Assembly (NCBI GenBank): GCA_949292025.1
Contig: CASEYC010000010.1
Location: 1-59,403, forward strand
Direction of reading: 5' to 3'
DNA: 59,403 nucleotides
Origin: an uncultured Bacteroides sp.
GTDB taxonomy: Bacteria; Bacteroidota; Bacteroidia; Bacteroidales; Bacteroidaceae
The position numbers and the translations under genes are program-made. The notes below the pieces were generated by a model, which was not told the origin of the DNA, made no database searches, and saw nothing but the letters and a program-made list of their open reading frames with translations. Below, piece by piece: positions 7,002 through 15,748 of the stretch (positions within the stretch are counted from its first letter, which is position 1; each line of letters begins with the position of its first letter).

Positions 7002-8474
7002 ATGAAGAATGTAATCACATACGCCCTCCTGCTCCTCGCCCTGTCCGCCCCCGCCGGGATACACGGGCAAGCCCTGACGCTCACGCTGGAGCAAGCCATC
7101 GAACAGGCACGGGAGATGTCGCCCGACGCGCAGAGCGCCCGCCACACCTTCCACTCGGCCTACTGGAACTACCGCTACTACCGCGCCAACTACCTGCCCG
7201 CCCTCACGCTGACCTCCGCCCCCTATATGGACCGCGCCATCAACCGCATCACGATGGGCGACGGCTCGGTGCAGTTCGTGGAGCAGAACCTGCTGAGCAC
7301 CGACCTCAGCCTCAGCGTCACGCAGAACATCGCGCTGACGGGCGGCACCCTCTCCCTGACCACCTCCGCCCAACGGCTCGACCTGCTGAGCGAGCACACC
7401 TCGTCGTGGCAGACCTCGCCCGTCATCCTCGGCTACAGCCAAAGCCTCTTCGGCTACAACAGCCTGAAGTGGGACCGCCGCATCGAGCCGGTGCGCTACG
7501 AGGAGGCACGCAAGAACTACGTGGAAACCCTGGAGCTGGTGGCCGCCACCGCCACGCAGAAGTTCTTCGACCTGGCCACGGCGCAAAGCAACCTGGAGAT
7601 AGCCACCACCAACTATGCCAACGCCGACACCCTCTACGCCTACGCGCAAGGACGCTACGAAATAGGCACCATCAGCGAGAACGAGATGCTGCAGCTGGAA
7701 ATCAACAAGCTGAACGAAGAGGCCAACTGCATGAGCGCCCGCATCGAGGTGGAGAACGCCATGCAGGAACTGCGCTCCTACCTCGGCATCCGCGAGGACA
7801 CGGACCTGCAAGTGAGGCTGAACGACTCCATCCCCGACTTTGTGGTGAACCTGAACGAAGCCCTCCTGCTGGCCAACGCCAACAGCCCCGACATCCAGAA
7901 CATGCGCCGCCGCAAGCTGGAGAGCGAGAGCAACGTGGCACAGGCACGCGCCAACGCCGGGCTGAAGGCGGACATCTACCTGCGCTTCGGCCTCACCCAG
8001 ACGGGCGACAAGCTGCGCGACGCCTACCGCGACCCGCTGGACCAGCAATACGTCAGCCTCACCCTCTCCCTCCCCATCCTGGACTGGGGACGCGGCAAGG
8101 GGCAGGTGCGCGTGGCACGCTCCAACCGCGACCTGGTCTATACACAGGTGGAGCAGGACAAGACCGACTTCCAGCTGAACGTGCGCAAGCTGGTGAAGCA
8201 GTTCAACCTACAGTCGCAGCGTGTTCGCATCGCGGCACGTACGGATCGTACCGCCCAACGTCGTGCAGAAGTGGCACGCCGGCTCTACCTGCTGGGCAAG
8301 TCGTCCGTGCTGGACCTCAACGCCTCCATCAGCGAGAAGGACTCGGCACGGCGCAACTACATCGCCGCCCTCAACGAATACTGGAGCCTCTTCTATACCC
8401 TCCGCAGCCTGACGCTCCACGACTTCGAGCACGACAGGCCGCTGAAGGAGGACTTGGAGAGGTTGCTGGAATAA
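7002..8474 (+). CDS. TolC-family outer-membrane efflux channel
   Basis: 490-aa outer-membrane factor with a Sec signal peptide (about residues 1-22) followed by the two OEP repeats of TolC-like proteins, rich in long helices with regular Leu/Ala spacing. It would form the exit duct for the adaptor and ABC permeases encoded next. ATG 6993 is an equally possible start; the open frame extends further up, but that part contains the hairpin and dyads. First gene of a five-gene operon divergent from a two-component system. The stop codon touches an AAATAGGAATTTA motif (8473-8485) that recurs after other genes here. Confidence 0.92.
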   Translation: MKNVITYALLLLALSAPAGIHGQALTLTLEQAIEQAREMSPDAQSARHTFHSAYWNYRYYRANYLPALTLTSAPYMDRAINRITMGDGSVQFVEQNLLSTDLSLSVTQNIALTGGTLSLTTSAQRLDLLSEHTSSWQTSPVILGYSQSLFGYNSLKWDRRIEPVRYEEARKNYVETLELVAATATQKFFDLATAQSNLEIATTNYANADTLYAYAQGRYEIGTISENEMLQLEINKLNEEANCMSARIEVENAMQELRSYLGIREDTDLQVRLNDSIPDFVVNLNEALLLANANSPDIQNMRRRKLESESNVAQARANAGLKADIYLRFGLTQTGDKLRDAYRDPLDQQYVSLTLSLPILDWGRGKGQVRVARSNRDLVYTQVEQDKTDFQLNVRKLVKQFNLQSQRVRIAARTDRTAQRRAEVARRLYLLGKSSVLDLNASISEKDSARRNYIAALNEYWSLFYTLRSLTLHDFEHDRPLKEDLERLLE

Positions 8475-8485
8475 ATAGGAATTTA
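8473..8485 (+). repeat. Solo left end of the composite element
   Basis: AAATAGGAATTTA directly overlapping the TolC stop, followed at once by the adaptor's leader with no insert and no right end. Confidence 0.6.
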
Positions 8486-8495
8486 CCAACAAGAT

Positions 8496-9749
8496 ATGGA
8501 CATACAACTGGAAAAGAAACCGTGGTACATCCGCTACCGTTACCACCTGCTGGGCGGGACCGCCTTCCTGGGCCTGCTCGTCTATGTCATCGTCCTCTCG
8601 CTGGGTCCGCGCCGCCTGCGCGTCTCGCTGGACGACATACAGATCTGCGAAGTGAAGAACGACAAGTTCCTGGAATACGTCGATGTGGAAGGCCTCGTCC
8701 AGCCCATCCTCACCATCCTGGTCAACGCGGGCGAGGCGGGCAGCGTGCAGCGCATCGTGGCCGAGGAAGGCAGCCTGCTCCAGCAGGGCGACACCATCCT
8801 CGTGCTGGACAACCCCGAACTGCTGCGCGACATCGAGGACCAGCGCGACGAGTGGGAGAAGCAGCTCTTCACCTACCGCGAGAAGGAAATCGAGATGGAG
8901 CAACAGCGCATCACCCTCCAAAAGCAGGCCCTACAGACGGAGTACGAGCTGGAGAAGCTGCGCAAGACCTTCGAGCTGGACAAGGAGGAATTCCGCATGG
9001 GCGTCAAGAGCAAGGCCCAACTGGACGTGGCCGAGGCCGAATACCGCTTCAAGCTGGAGACCGCCCGCCTGGAGCGCGAAAGCCTGCGCCACGACTCGAC
9101 CGTCAACCTCATCCGGCGCGACCTGCTCCGCAACGACCGCGAGCGCGAACGCAAGAAGTACGAGCGCACCCGCCGCCGGCTGGACGGTCTGGTGGTGACG
9201 GCACCCGTCGGCGGACAGCTGAGCTTCGTCAAGGTGGTGCCCGGACAGCAGGTGGCCGCCACGGAGAACCTGGCCGAAGTGAAGGTGCTGGACCAATACA
9301 AGATACACACCTCGCTGAGCGAATACTACGTGGACCGCGTCACCACCGGCCTGCCCGCCGCCATCACCTACCAGGGACGCCGCTACCCGCTGCGCGTCTC
9401 CAAGGTGGTGCCCGAGGTGAAGGGCCGCACCTTCGACGTGGACCTGGTCTTCGCCGCCGACTCCCTGCCGGACAACCTCCGCGTGGGCAAGAGCTTCCGC
9501 GTGCAGATTGAGCTGGGACAGCCCGAGGAGGCGCTGGTCATCCGCCGCGGCGACTTCTACCAGTCCACCGCCGGGCAATGGATCTACAAGCTCAACGCCG
9601 ACCGCACCCGCGCCCGCCGCGTGTCCCTCGGCATCGGGCGGCAGAACCCGCAACAATACGAAGTGACCGACGGTTTGCAGCCCGGAGATTGGGTCATTAC
9701 CACGGGATATAGTAACTTTGGCGAGGCGGAGGAGCTAGTGATTAAATAG
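8496..9749 (+). CDS. HlyD/MacA-like periplasmic adaptor
   Basis: 417 aa. One membrane helix (about residues 17-38) anchors it in the inner membrane. A short barrel-sandwich half, a long charged coiled coil (about 110-215), the second half with the motif VVTAPVGGQLSF, and beta-barrel/membrane-proximal domains follow. It bridges the ABC permeases to TolC. It lies 21 bases after the TolC gene and before two FtsX-type permeases, the gene set of MacAB-TolC-like exporters. Its TAG stop lies inside the left end (AAATAGGAATTTA) of an intergenic repeat element. Confidence 0.92.
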   Translation: MDIQLEKKPWYIRYRYHLLGGTAFLGLLVYVIVLSLGPRRLRVSLDDIQICEVKNDKFLEYVDVEGLVQPILTILVNAGEAGSVQRIVAEEGSLLQQGDTILVLDNPELLRDIEDQRDEWEKQLFTYREKEIEMEQQRITLQKQALQTEYELEKLRKTFELDKEEFRMGVKSKAQLDVAEAEYRFKLETARLERESLRHDSTVNLIRRDLLRNDRERERKKYERTRRRLDGLVVTAPVGGQLSFVKVVPGQQVAATENLAEVKVLDQYKIHTSLSEYYVDRVTTGLPAAITYQGRRYPLRVSKVVPEVKGRTFDVDLVFAADSLPDNLRVGKSFRVQIELGQPEEALVIRRGDFYQSTAGQWIYKLNADRTRARRVSLGIGRQNPQQYEVTDGLQPGDWVITTGYSNFGEAEELVIK

Positions 9750-9890
9750 GAATTTAATTCTTTAGACGCAGATGACGCGGATGACGCAGATTTATAATTT
9801 CAGATGGCAGATAATCAGTTTATAAAGATAATGAATCTGCGTCATCCGCGTCATCTGCGTCTAAAAATCAGACCGAAAAATTATCATTTA
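9744..9890 (+). repeat. Composite intergenic element with 9-bp-unit hairpin, copy 2
   Basis: Left end AAATAGGAATTTA (9744-9756), then a perfect 32-bp inverted repeat (9761-9792 with 9834-9865) made of TTTAGAC plus GCAGATGAC, GCGGATGAC and GCAGATT. The right end is ACCGAAAAATTATCATTTA (9872-9890), six bases before the permease ATG. The unit sequence differs from copy 1, yet the two arms still match each other exactly. Confidence 0.8.
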
Positions 9891-9896
9891 CCCAAT

Positions 9897-12299
9897 ATGA
9901 AAACCCTGAAATACGCGGCACGCCACCTGGCACGTGCCAAAGCTTACACCCTGATCAACGTCGTCGGCCTGGCCCTGAGCCTGGGCTGCTTCATCCTGCT
10001 GGCCCGCTACCTGCACCGCGAGTACACGGTGGACACGCACTGCGTGGACCGCGGGCGCGTTGTCATCCCCATGCAGGACATGGACGGCAACGTGCTGCCC
10101 TCCATCCTGAATCCCGACTGGCTGCTCGTGGACACCCTCTACCTCACCGACAGCCAGCTGCAGGGACGCTGCCGCCTCATCCTCCTGCAGGATGACCAGG
10201 TGCGTCAAGGCGAGAGCATCCGCCAGGCCCACGTGCTAGTGGCGGATTCCACCTTCTTCCGCTTCTTCCGCTACCCCGTGCGGGTGGGCGAGGCGGCCTT
10301 GCACACCCCCACGGACGCCGTGCTGACCGAGGCCTGCGCCCGCCGCTTCTTCGGCCGCGCGAATCCCGTGGGACAGACGCTGGAATATGCCGGCAAGACA
10401 CTGACGGTGCGGGGCGTGATCGGCGAACCCGACTGCAAGACCACCCTCCACTTCGACCTGGTGGTCTCTTACGACCTCAGCGAACATTGGAACCGGATGC
10501 CGTGGGAACTGCTGCACGTGCTCCCCTCCGTGGACCTGGATGCCATCAACCGGCAGGCCGGTGTCTACCGCCCCGTGCGGAATGCCAACGACCGCGTCCG
10601 CCTGACCGGCCAACAGATACGCCACCAGTATCTCACGCTGCAGGAGTTCTACTTCGACCAGACCTATTTCGACGAGGAGACCCGCCTCATGCGCGGCCAG
10701 GGCAACCTGCGTTACCTCCACCTGCTGACGGGCGTGGCCGTGCTTCTGCTGCTGGTGGGGACGCTCAACTTCGTCAACCTCTACATGGTGCTGATGATGA
10801 AGCGCAGCAAGGAGTATGGCATCAAGAAGGTGTTCGGCCTGCACCGCCTGCCCCTCTTCCTGCAAATCTACACCGAGAACTTCCTGCTCTGCGCCGCGGC
10901 CTTGCTGCCCGCCGGGGCGTTGGTGGAGATTGGCCAGCCCCTGTTGGAGCGGCTGGCAGGCGACACCATCGGCTACACCGTCTTCGATGCCTGGCTGTGT
11001 GCCGGTTTCCTCCTGCTCTTCCCCCTGCTGGCGTCGCTCTACCCCTACCTGCGCTACAACTACCGCCCGCCGATGGTCTCCATCCGCACCATCGGCACCA
11101 GCCGCCAGTCCATCGCGGTGCGTATGGGCTTCCTCTTCGGGCAATACCTGGTGACGCTCCTGCTGCTGGTGCTGTCCGTCTACTTCGTCCACCAACTGCA
11201 CACGTGGCTGGACACGCCGCCGGGCTTCCGCACCGAAGGTATCGTCCACGCCAACCTCAGTCCCCGCAGCCATAACTTCTATACAGCCGGCGAAGAGGAA
11301 AGGCAGGCGGAGACAGGCCGTGCGCAAGAATTGGGCCACCGCATCAAGTCCTGCCCTTACGTGGACAAAGCACAGAAAATAAGCAAGGACGGCGTGCTGG
11401 CAAAAGGCTTCCTCTCCACCTTGCTGAACGACCGGGGCGAGAAGGTCGCCATGAATATGACCTTCGTCCCCAAGGGGTTCTTCGACTTCTACGGCATCCC
11501 CGTGCTCGATGGCAACCTGGAGGGGGAAGGCTACCTGATGGTGCTCAACCGCCGGGCGATGGAGATGTTCGGCTACCAGAACCGTGAGGAAGCCTTCGTG
11601 CGCAGCGAGTCTCCCTTGTGGATTTTTGTCGACACAAAAGGCAATGTGGTGGAAGGAGGCACGAAGCTGATGCCCGTTGCCGCCGTGGTGGAAGACTATT
11701 GCAACGGCCACCTCTCGCTGGGATGCCAACCGATGGCCTATATGGTACAGGGCACGTTGATCGGCGACGAATGGGCCTTCTCCGTCACGCCCGGCCACGA
11801 ACGCGACCTGCACGACTACCTGCGCCAGACGGTGCAGGAGGTCTACCACAGCGATGACTTCGCCTTCACCCCCCTCGCGGACCAGGTGGCAGCCATCTAT
11901 GACGACGATCGCCGCGTGGCCTGGGTCAGCACCGCCTTTGCCCTGATGGCCATCGTGGTGTCCTGCCTGGGACTGCTGGGCGTGTCGCTCTTCGACCTGC
12001 GCCAACGCTACCGCGAGATAGCCATCCGCAAGGTGAACGGCGCCAAGCGGGGTGACCTCTACCGCCTGCTCTTCCGCAAATATGCCGTGGTGCTGGGCGC
12101 GGCCTTCGCGGTGTCAGTGCCCGTGGCGTGGTACATCGTACACCGATACACGGCGGACTATGTGGTGAAGACGCCGCTCCAATGGTGGATGTTCCTCGCG
12201 GCCCTGGCCGTGGTGGCCCTGCTGTCGCTGGGCACGCTGTGGTGGCAAGTGCGCCGCGCCGCCTCCGCCAATCCCGTGGATTCGCTCAAGCGTGAATAG
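9897..12299 (+). CDS. ABC transporter permease, FtsX/MacB type (first of two)
   Basis: 800 aa. An N-terminal membrane helix (about 18-38), a periplasmic MacB_PCD-like domain, three helices near 280-400, another helix near 425, a second periplasmic domain and three C-terminal helices near 680-790 give the duplicated FtsX layout common in Bacteroidetes. The cytoplasmic motif RYREIAIRKVNGAKR near the C-terminus is the ATPase-coupling region of this family. The ATG at 9897 is chosen because the open frame upstream is the repeat element. Such exporters move lipoproteins, peptides or antimicrobials; the substrate cannot be read from sequence. Confidence 0.9.
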   Translation: MKTLKYAARHLARAKAYTLINVVGLALSLGCFILLARYLHREYTVDTHCVDRGRVVIPMQDMDGNVLPSILNPDWLLVDTLYLTDSQLQGRCRLILLQDDQVRQGESIRQAHVLVADSTFFRFFRYPVRVGEAALHTPTDAVLTEACARRFFGRANPVGQTLEYAGKTLTVRGVIGEPDCKTTLHFDLVVSYDLSEHWNRMPWELLHVLPSVDLDAINRQAGVYRPVRNANDRVRLTGQQIRHQYLTLQEFYFDQTYFDEETRLMRGQGNLRYLHLLTGVAVLLLLVGTLNFVNLYMVLMMKRSKEYGIKKVFGLHRLPLFLQIYTENFLLCAAALLPAGALVEIGQPLLERLAGDTIGYTVFDAWLCAGFLLLFPLLASLYPYLRYNYRPPMVSIRTIGTSRQSIAVRMGFLFGQYLVTLLLLVLSVYFVHQLHTWLDTPPGFRTEGIVHANLSPRSHNFYTAGEEERQAETGRAQELGHRIKSCPYVDKAQKISKDGVLAKGFLSTLLNDRGEKVAMNMTFVPKGFFDFYGIPVLDGNLEGEGYLMVLNRRAMEMFGYQNREEAFVRSESPLWIFVDTKGNVVEGGTKLMPVAAVVEDYCNGHLSLGCQPMAYMVQGTLIGDEWAFSVTPGHERDLHDYLRQTVQEVYHSDDFAFTPLADQVAAIYDDDRRVAWVSTAFALMAIVVSCLGLLGVSLFDLRQRYREIAIRKVNGAKRGDLYRLLFRKYAVVLGAAFAVSVPVAWYIVHRYTADYVVKTPLQWWMFLAALAVVALLSLGTLWWQVRRAASANPVDSLKRE

Positions 12300-12303
12300 G
12301 GTT

Positions 12304-12390
12304 CGGGCGGGGGTATCGCCGGGCGCGGGCGGAGGTACGGGTAAGCACGGGCGGAGGTACCGCCGGACGAGGGCGGGGGTACCGCTGGAC
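12304..12390. repeat. GC-rich 22-bp-unit repeat, copy b
   Basis: About four head-to-tail 22-bp units of the type CACGGGCGGAGGTACCGCCG in the gap after the first permease, ending exactly where the 116-bp element (12391) begins. Confidence 0.75.
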
Positions 12391-12506
12391 AAATAGGAAT
12401 TTAGCGGGCTTTGCCCGCAATGTTAAACGTGTAGGGGCGACCCTTGCGGTCGTCCCTATTCAGGGCGGGGGCAAGCCCCGCCCCTACACCGATAAATTAT
12501 CATTTA
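12391..12506 (+). repeat. 116-bp intergenic element, copy 1
   Basis: Bounded by AAATAGGAATTTA and ACCGATAAATTATCATTTA, whose outer 13 bases form an imperfect inverted repeat (10 of 13). Inside are three short GC-rich hairpins (GCGGGC/GCCCGC, GGGGCGACC..GGTCGTCCC, GGGCGGGGGC/GCCCCGCCC). The reverse complement of 50315-50430 matches at 114 of 116 positions. Confidence 0.85.
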
Positions 12507-12517
12507 ACGAAACGATT

Positions 12518-14815
12518 ATGTTACTACACTACTTGAAAATCGCCCTTCGGCAAATGCTGAAATACAAGGCACATCAATTGATTTCCGCCCTGTGCCTGGC
12601 GGTGGGCATCGTCTGCTTCAGCTACGTATGGCTGTTTGTGTCCATGGCGGAAGAAACCTACAACCTGCCGGACATGGACCGGCGCGTGGCCGTGTATGCG
12701 AGAAAGGCGGACGGAAGAAGCGGCGCGTATTCGCCCAACGAGATACTGCGCCTGCAAGAAGAACTGAAACCGCTGGGCGTGGAGGGCGTGTCTGCCAACA
12801 CGTATGCCCGGGACGGCGAAGTGGAGGTCATCGACGACGAGGGCCGCGTCACACCCTACCTGGTGAAATACGGCCTGGTCAATGCCTACCACTTCACCTA
12901 TTGGAACAACCCGGTGCAGGGCCTGGCGGAGGGCGAACTGAAGCCGGACGACGTGGTGATTTCCGCCGCGTTTGCCCGGAAGGCCTTCGGGCAGGAGAAT
13001 CCCGTGGGCCGCTGGATACGGTTGTTCGGGACGGACGGCGAGGGAGACATGTACCGGGTGGCGGGCGTGGCGGAGAAGGATGCCCTGGAGTTCCAGCGGG
13101 CCGACTGCTTCTTCTCCCTGATGCGGCGACCCGATGAACGCAACTTTCAGAAAGTGAACACCCTCATTCCCCCGCAGATGAGTGAACAGGATTTCCAAGA
13201 GTACCTGGAGAGGATGTGGCAGGGACGGGAGAATAGCCTTCCCCCCTTCCTGATGATGGAGAACACCGAGGAGACCCAGCGCCACCTGGCCGAAACCCTG
13301 GTGCTGGTCATCGCCTCGCTGGTGCTGGTGTCCGGCCTCATCAATTTCCTGAAGTTCATCTTCCAGGTGTTCTTCATCCGGCAGCGTGAGCTGGTGCTGC
13401 GCAAGTGCATGGGCTCCGGCCTGCGGGGACTGTATATGTTGCTGGCATCGGAGGTGTTCCTGATGCTGACGCTGTCCTTCTTCCTGTCGCTGGTGGTGAG
13501 CGAAATCATACTCACGCTGATAGACGGACGGCTGCCCGCCGAATATCTGACCCTGCCTATGGGCGATGCCTACCTGGTGCAGGCAGGTGTCTATGCGGGG
13601 ACATTGGCCGTGGGGCTGCTGGCGGCGTGCTTCCCCGTGATGCGGCTGCGGCGGGGCACGCTGCACGGCTTCCTCCAGTCTGCCCGCCGCAAGCACACGC
13701 TGCGCAACTGGATGATAGGGCTGCAACTGTTCATCTCCATGTTCTTCGTGGGCGGCATCCTGCTCATCAACATGCTGTGGAACGAGACCGTCTTCAGCGG
13801 CTATATGCCCCTGACACCCGCCGAACAAGATAGGGTGGTGGTGTTGCCGCTCAACACGCACACGATGCTGAAGAACAAAGGTCCCATCCTCGACGAGGTG
13901 CGCCGCCTGCCCGAGGTGGAGGAAGTGTTGTCCTTCGGTCTGCCCGGCAGGTTGTCGCGCACCGCCTTCATGGACTATATGGGCAAGGACAGTACCCGTA
14001 TGGAGGTATTTATGCAGAGCGGGCATCCCGGCTACTTCGACTTCTTCCACATCCCGATGGAGGGCAAGGTGGTGGACCCCGGAGCGGGCAACATGGTCTA
14101 CGTGAGCCGCCGCTTCAAACAGTTGCTGGACGAGGAAGGGAATGACGGCACCGTCCGCCTGTCCGGAGTCGATTACCAGATAGCCGGCGTGTACGAGGCC
14201 CTGTTCGACGAGGCGGAGAAGCCGGTAGATGACTACTACTTCGTCGGCTCGGTGTTCCTGCCATCGCCCGGCGTGAGCAACTACTTCATCCGGGTGAACG
14301 AACACACCGGGGGCAAGGCATTCGCGGAGCGGCTGACAACCCTGTGCCGCAAGCACATCCCCGAGACGCTGCCTCTGGACATCCACCTGCTGACGGACGA
14401 TGATGAGACGAAGGACAACATCGGCCTGATGCGCTCCGGCCTGCTCATCCTTGTCGTGATCAGCCTGCTGCTGGTGGTGCTCAGCATCTACTCGTCCATC
14501 TCGCTGGACACCCTGGAGCGACAGAAGGAGGTGGCCATCCGCAAGATCAACGGGGCGAAGCCCGCCGACATCTTCCTCTTGTTTGCAAGGATGTATCTGG
14601 TTATCTTTGCCGTGACCTACGTGATGGCCTGCGCCCTGATATTCATCATCGGTATCCAAACTTTCGAATACGACACCCACATCGAGAGCGTGCGCAGTTG
14701 GCAATGGCCCACGCTGCTCTTCGTACTGATGGCCGCGCTGCTGGCGGTGGTGACGGGCTGGAAAATCCGGCAGGTGATGCGGCTGAACCCGGCGGAGGTA
14801 ATAAAGACAGAATAA
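12518..14815 (+). CDS. ABC transporter permease, FtsX/MacB type (second of two)
   Basis: 765 aa, the same duplicated FtsX architecture as the preceding permease. N-terminal helix at about 20-42, a cluster near 260-380, a helix near 400 and three helices near 650-755. The coupling motif ERQKEVAIRKINGAKP precedes the last three helices. The two permeases probably form a heterodimer served by the ATPase downstream. The gap from the first permease (218 bases) is filled by two repeat elements, so read-through or a local promoter must cross them. The stop is followed after one base by AAATAGGAATTTA. Confidence 0.9.
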   Translation: MLLHYLKIALRQMLKYKAHQLISALCLAVGIVCFSYVWLFVSMAEETYNLPDMDRRVAVYARKADGRSGAYSPNEILRLQEELKPLGVEGVSANTYARDGEVEVIDDEGRVTPYLVKYGLVNAYHFTYWNNPVQGLAEGELKPDDVVISAAFARKAFGQENPVGRWIRLFGTDGEGDMYRVAGVAEKDALEFQRADCFFSLMRRPDERNFQKVNTLIPPQMSEQDFQEYLERMWQGRENSLPPFLMMENTEETQRHLAETLVLVIASLVLVSGLINFLKFIFQVFFIRQRELVLRKCMGSGLRGLYMLLASEVFLMLTLSFFLSLVVSEIILTLIDGRLPAEYLTLPMGDAYLVQAGVYAGTLAVGLLAACFPVMRLRRGTLHGFLQSARRKHTLRNWMIGLQLFISMFFVGGILLINMLWNETVFSGYMPLTPAEQDRVVVLPLNTHTMLKNKGPILDEVRRLPEVEEVLSFGLPGRLSRTAFMDYMGKDSTRMEVFMQSGHPGYFDFFHIPMEGKVVDPGAGNMVYVSRRFKQLLDEEGNDGTVRLSGVDYQIAGVYEALFDEAEKPVDDYYFVGSVFLPSPGVSNYFIRVNEHTGGKAFAERLTTLCRKHIPETLPLDIHLLTDDDETKDNIGLMRSGLLILVVISLLLVVLSIYSSISLDTLERQKEVAIRKINGAKPADIFLLFARMYLVIFAVTYVMACALIFIIGIQTFEYDTHIESVRSWQWPTLLFVLMAALLAVVTGWKIRQVMRLNPAEVIKTE

Positions 14816-14816
14816 G

Positions 14817-14960
14817 AAATAGGAATTTAGTTTAGGCGCGGATTACGCGGATTTCACGGATTTATTATTTATTTAGCCAATGGAATCCAACAAGTTAGAA
14901 TAAAAATATCCGTGGAATCCGCGTAATCCGCGCCAAAAAACACCGATAAATCATCATTTA
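14817..14960 (+). repeat. Composite intergenic element with 9-bp-unit hairpin, copy 3
   Basis: Left end AAATAGGAATTTA (14817-14829). Arms 14831-14862 and 14907-14938 (TTTAGGC plus GCGGATTAC, GCGGATTTC, ACGGATT) pair at 29 of 32 positions, one mismatch being of the G-U type. The right end is ACCGATAAATCATCATTTA (14942-14960). Confidence 0.8.
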
Positions 14961-14985
14961 ACTAACGCATATATACCAACCGATT

Positions 14986-15651
14986 ATGATCAAGACAGTA
15001 AACCTGCAGAAAATCTTCCGCACGGAAGAAGTACAGACGTTGGCCCTGACCAACGTGAACATCGAAGTCAGCGAAGGCGAGTTCGTGGCCATCATGGGCC
15101 CGTCCGGCTGCGGCAAGTCCACCCTGCTCAACATCCTGGGCCTGCTGGACAATCCCACGGCGGGCGAGTATTACCTGAACGGCACCGAAGTGTCCCGCTA
15201 CACCGAGGCCCAGCGCACCGACCTGCGCAAGGGCGTCATCGGCTTCGTCTTCCAGAGCTTCAACCTGATTGACGAGCTGAACGTCTACGAGAACGTGGAG
15301 CTGCCCCTGCTCTACATGGGCATCCCCGGTGCCGAACGCAAGAAGCGCGTGGAGGAAGCCTTGCAGCGCATGGGCATGATGCACCGCGTGAAGCACTTCC
15401 CGCAACAGCTCTCCGGCGGACAGCAACAGCGTGCGGCCATCGCCCGTGCCGTGGTGGCCGGCCCCAAGCTCATCCTGGCGGACGAACCCACCGGCAACCT
15501 CGACTCGAAGAACGGACGCGAGGTGATGGAACTGCTCAAAGAACTGCACCGCGACGGCACCACCATCGTCATGGTGACGCACTCGCAGCACGATGCCGAC
15601 TATGCCGACCGCATCATCCACTTGTTTGACGGGCAGGTGGTCAAGGAGTAA
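14986..15651 (+). CDS. ABC transporter ATP-binding protein (LolD/MacB type)
   Basis: 221 aa, a stand-alone nucleotide-binding domain. Walker [10 protein letters not shown] (38-46), Q-loop near 90, signature LSGGQ (142-146), Walker B LILADE (162-167), then the D-loop and H-loop (VTHSQHD). The sequence belongs to the LolD/MacB/FtsE group that powers FtsX-type permeases, so it should energise the two permeases upstream. Last gene of the operon; a strong hairpin follows before the convergent topA gene. Confidence 0.95.
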   Translation: MIKTVNLQKIFRTEEVQTLALTNVNIEVSEGEFVAIMGPSGCGKSTLLNILGLLDNPTAGEYYLNGTEVSRYTEAQRTDLRKGVIGFVFQSFNLIDELNVYENVELPLLYMGIPGAERKKRVEEALQRMGMMHRVKHFPQQLSGGQQQRAAIARAVVAGPKLILADEPTGNLDSKNGREVMELLKELHRDGTTIVMVTHSQHDADYADRIIHLFDGQVVKE

Positions 15652-15675
15652 AACGCATCTGTACTGCACAAAAAT

Positions 15676-15720
15676 AGCCGATTTTATCCAGTACAGCAAA
15701 CAAACTGGATAAAATCGGCT
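15676..15720. terminator. Bidirectional terminator between the exporter operon and topA
   Basis: Perfect 17-bp inverted repeat, arms 15676-15692 and 15704-15720, loop of 11, with A-rich sequence on the left and a short T-run on the right. It sits between convergent genes. Confidence 0.75.
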
Positions 15721-15748
15721 GATTTTCTATCGTAATGAGGCGATGGAT

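Noticed and set aside
12304-12390. Possible CRISPR array
   Set aside because: The 22-bp units run directly into each other without spacers, and no cas gene is present.
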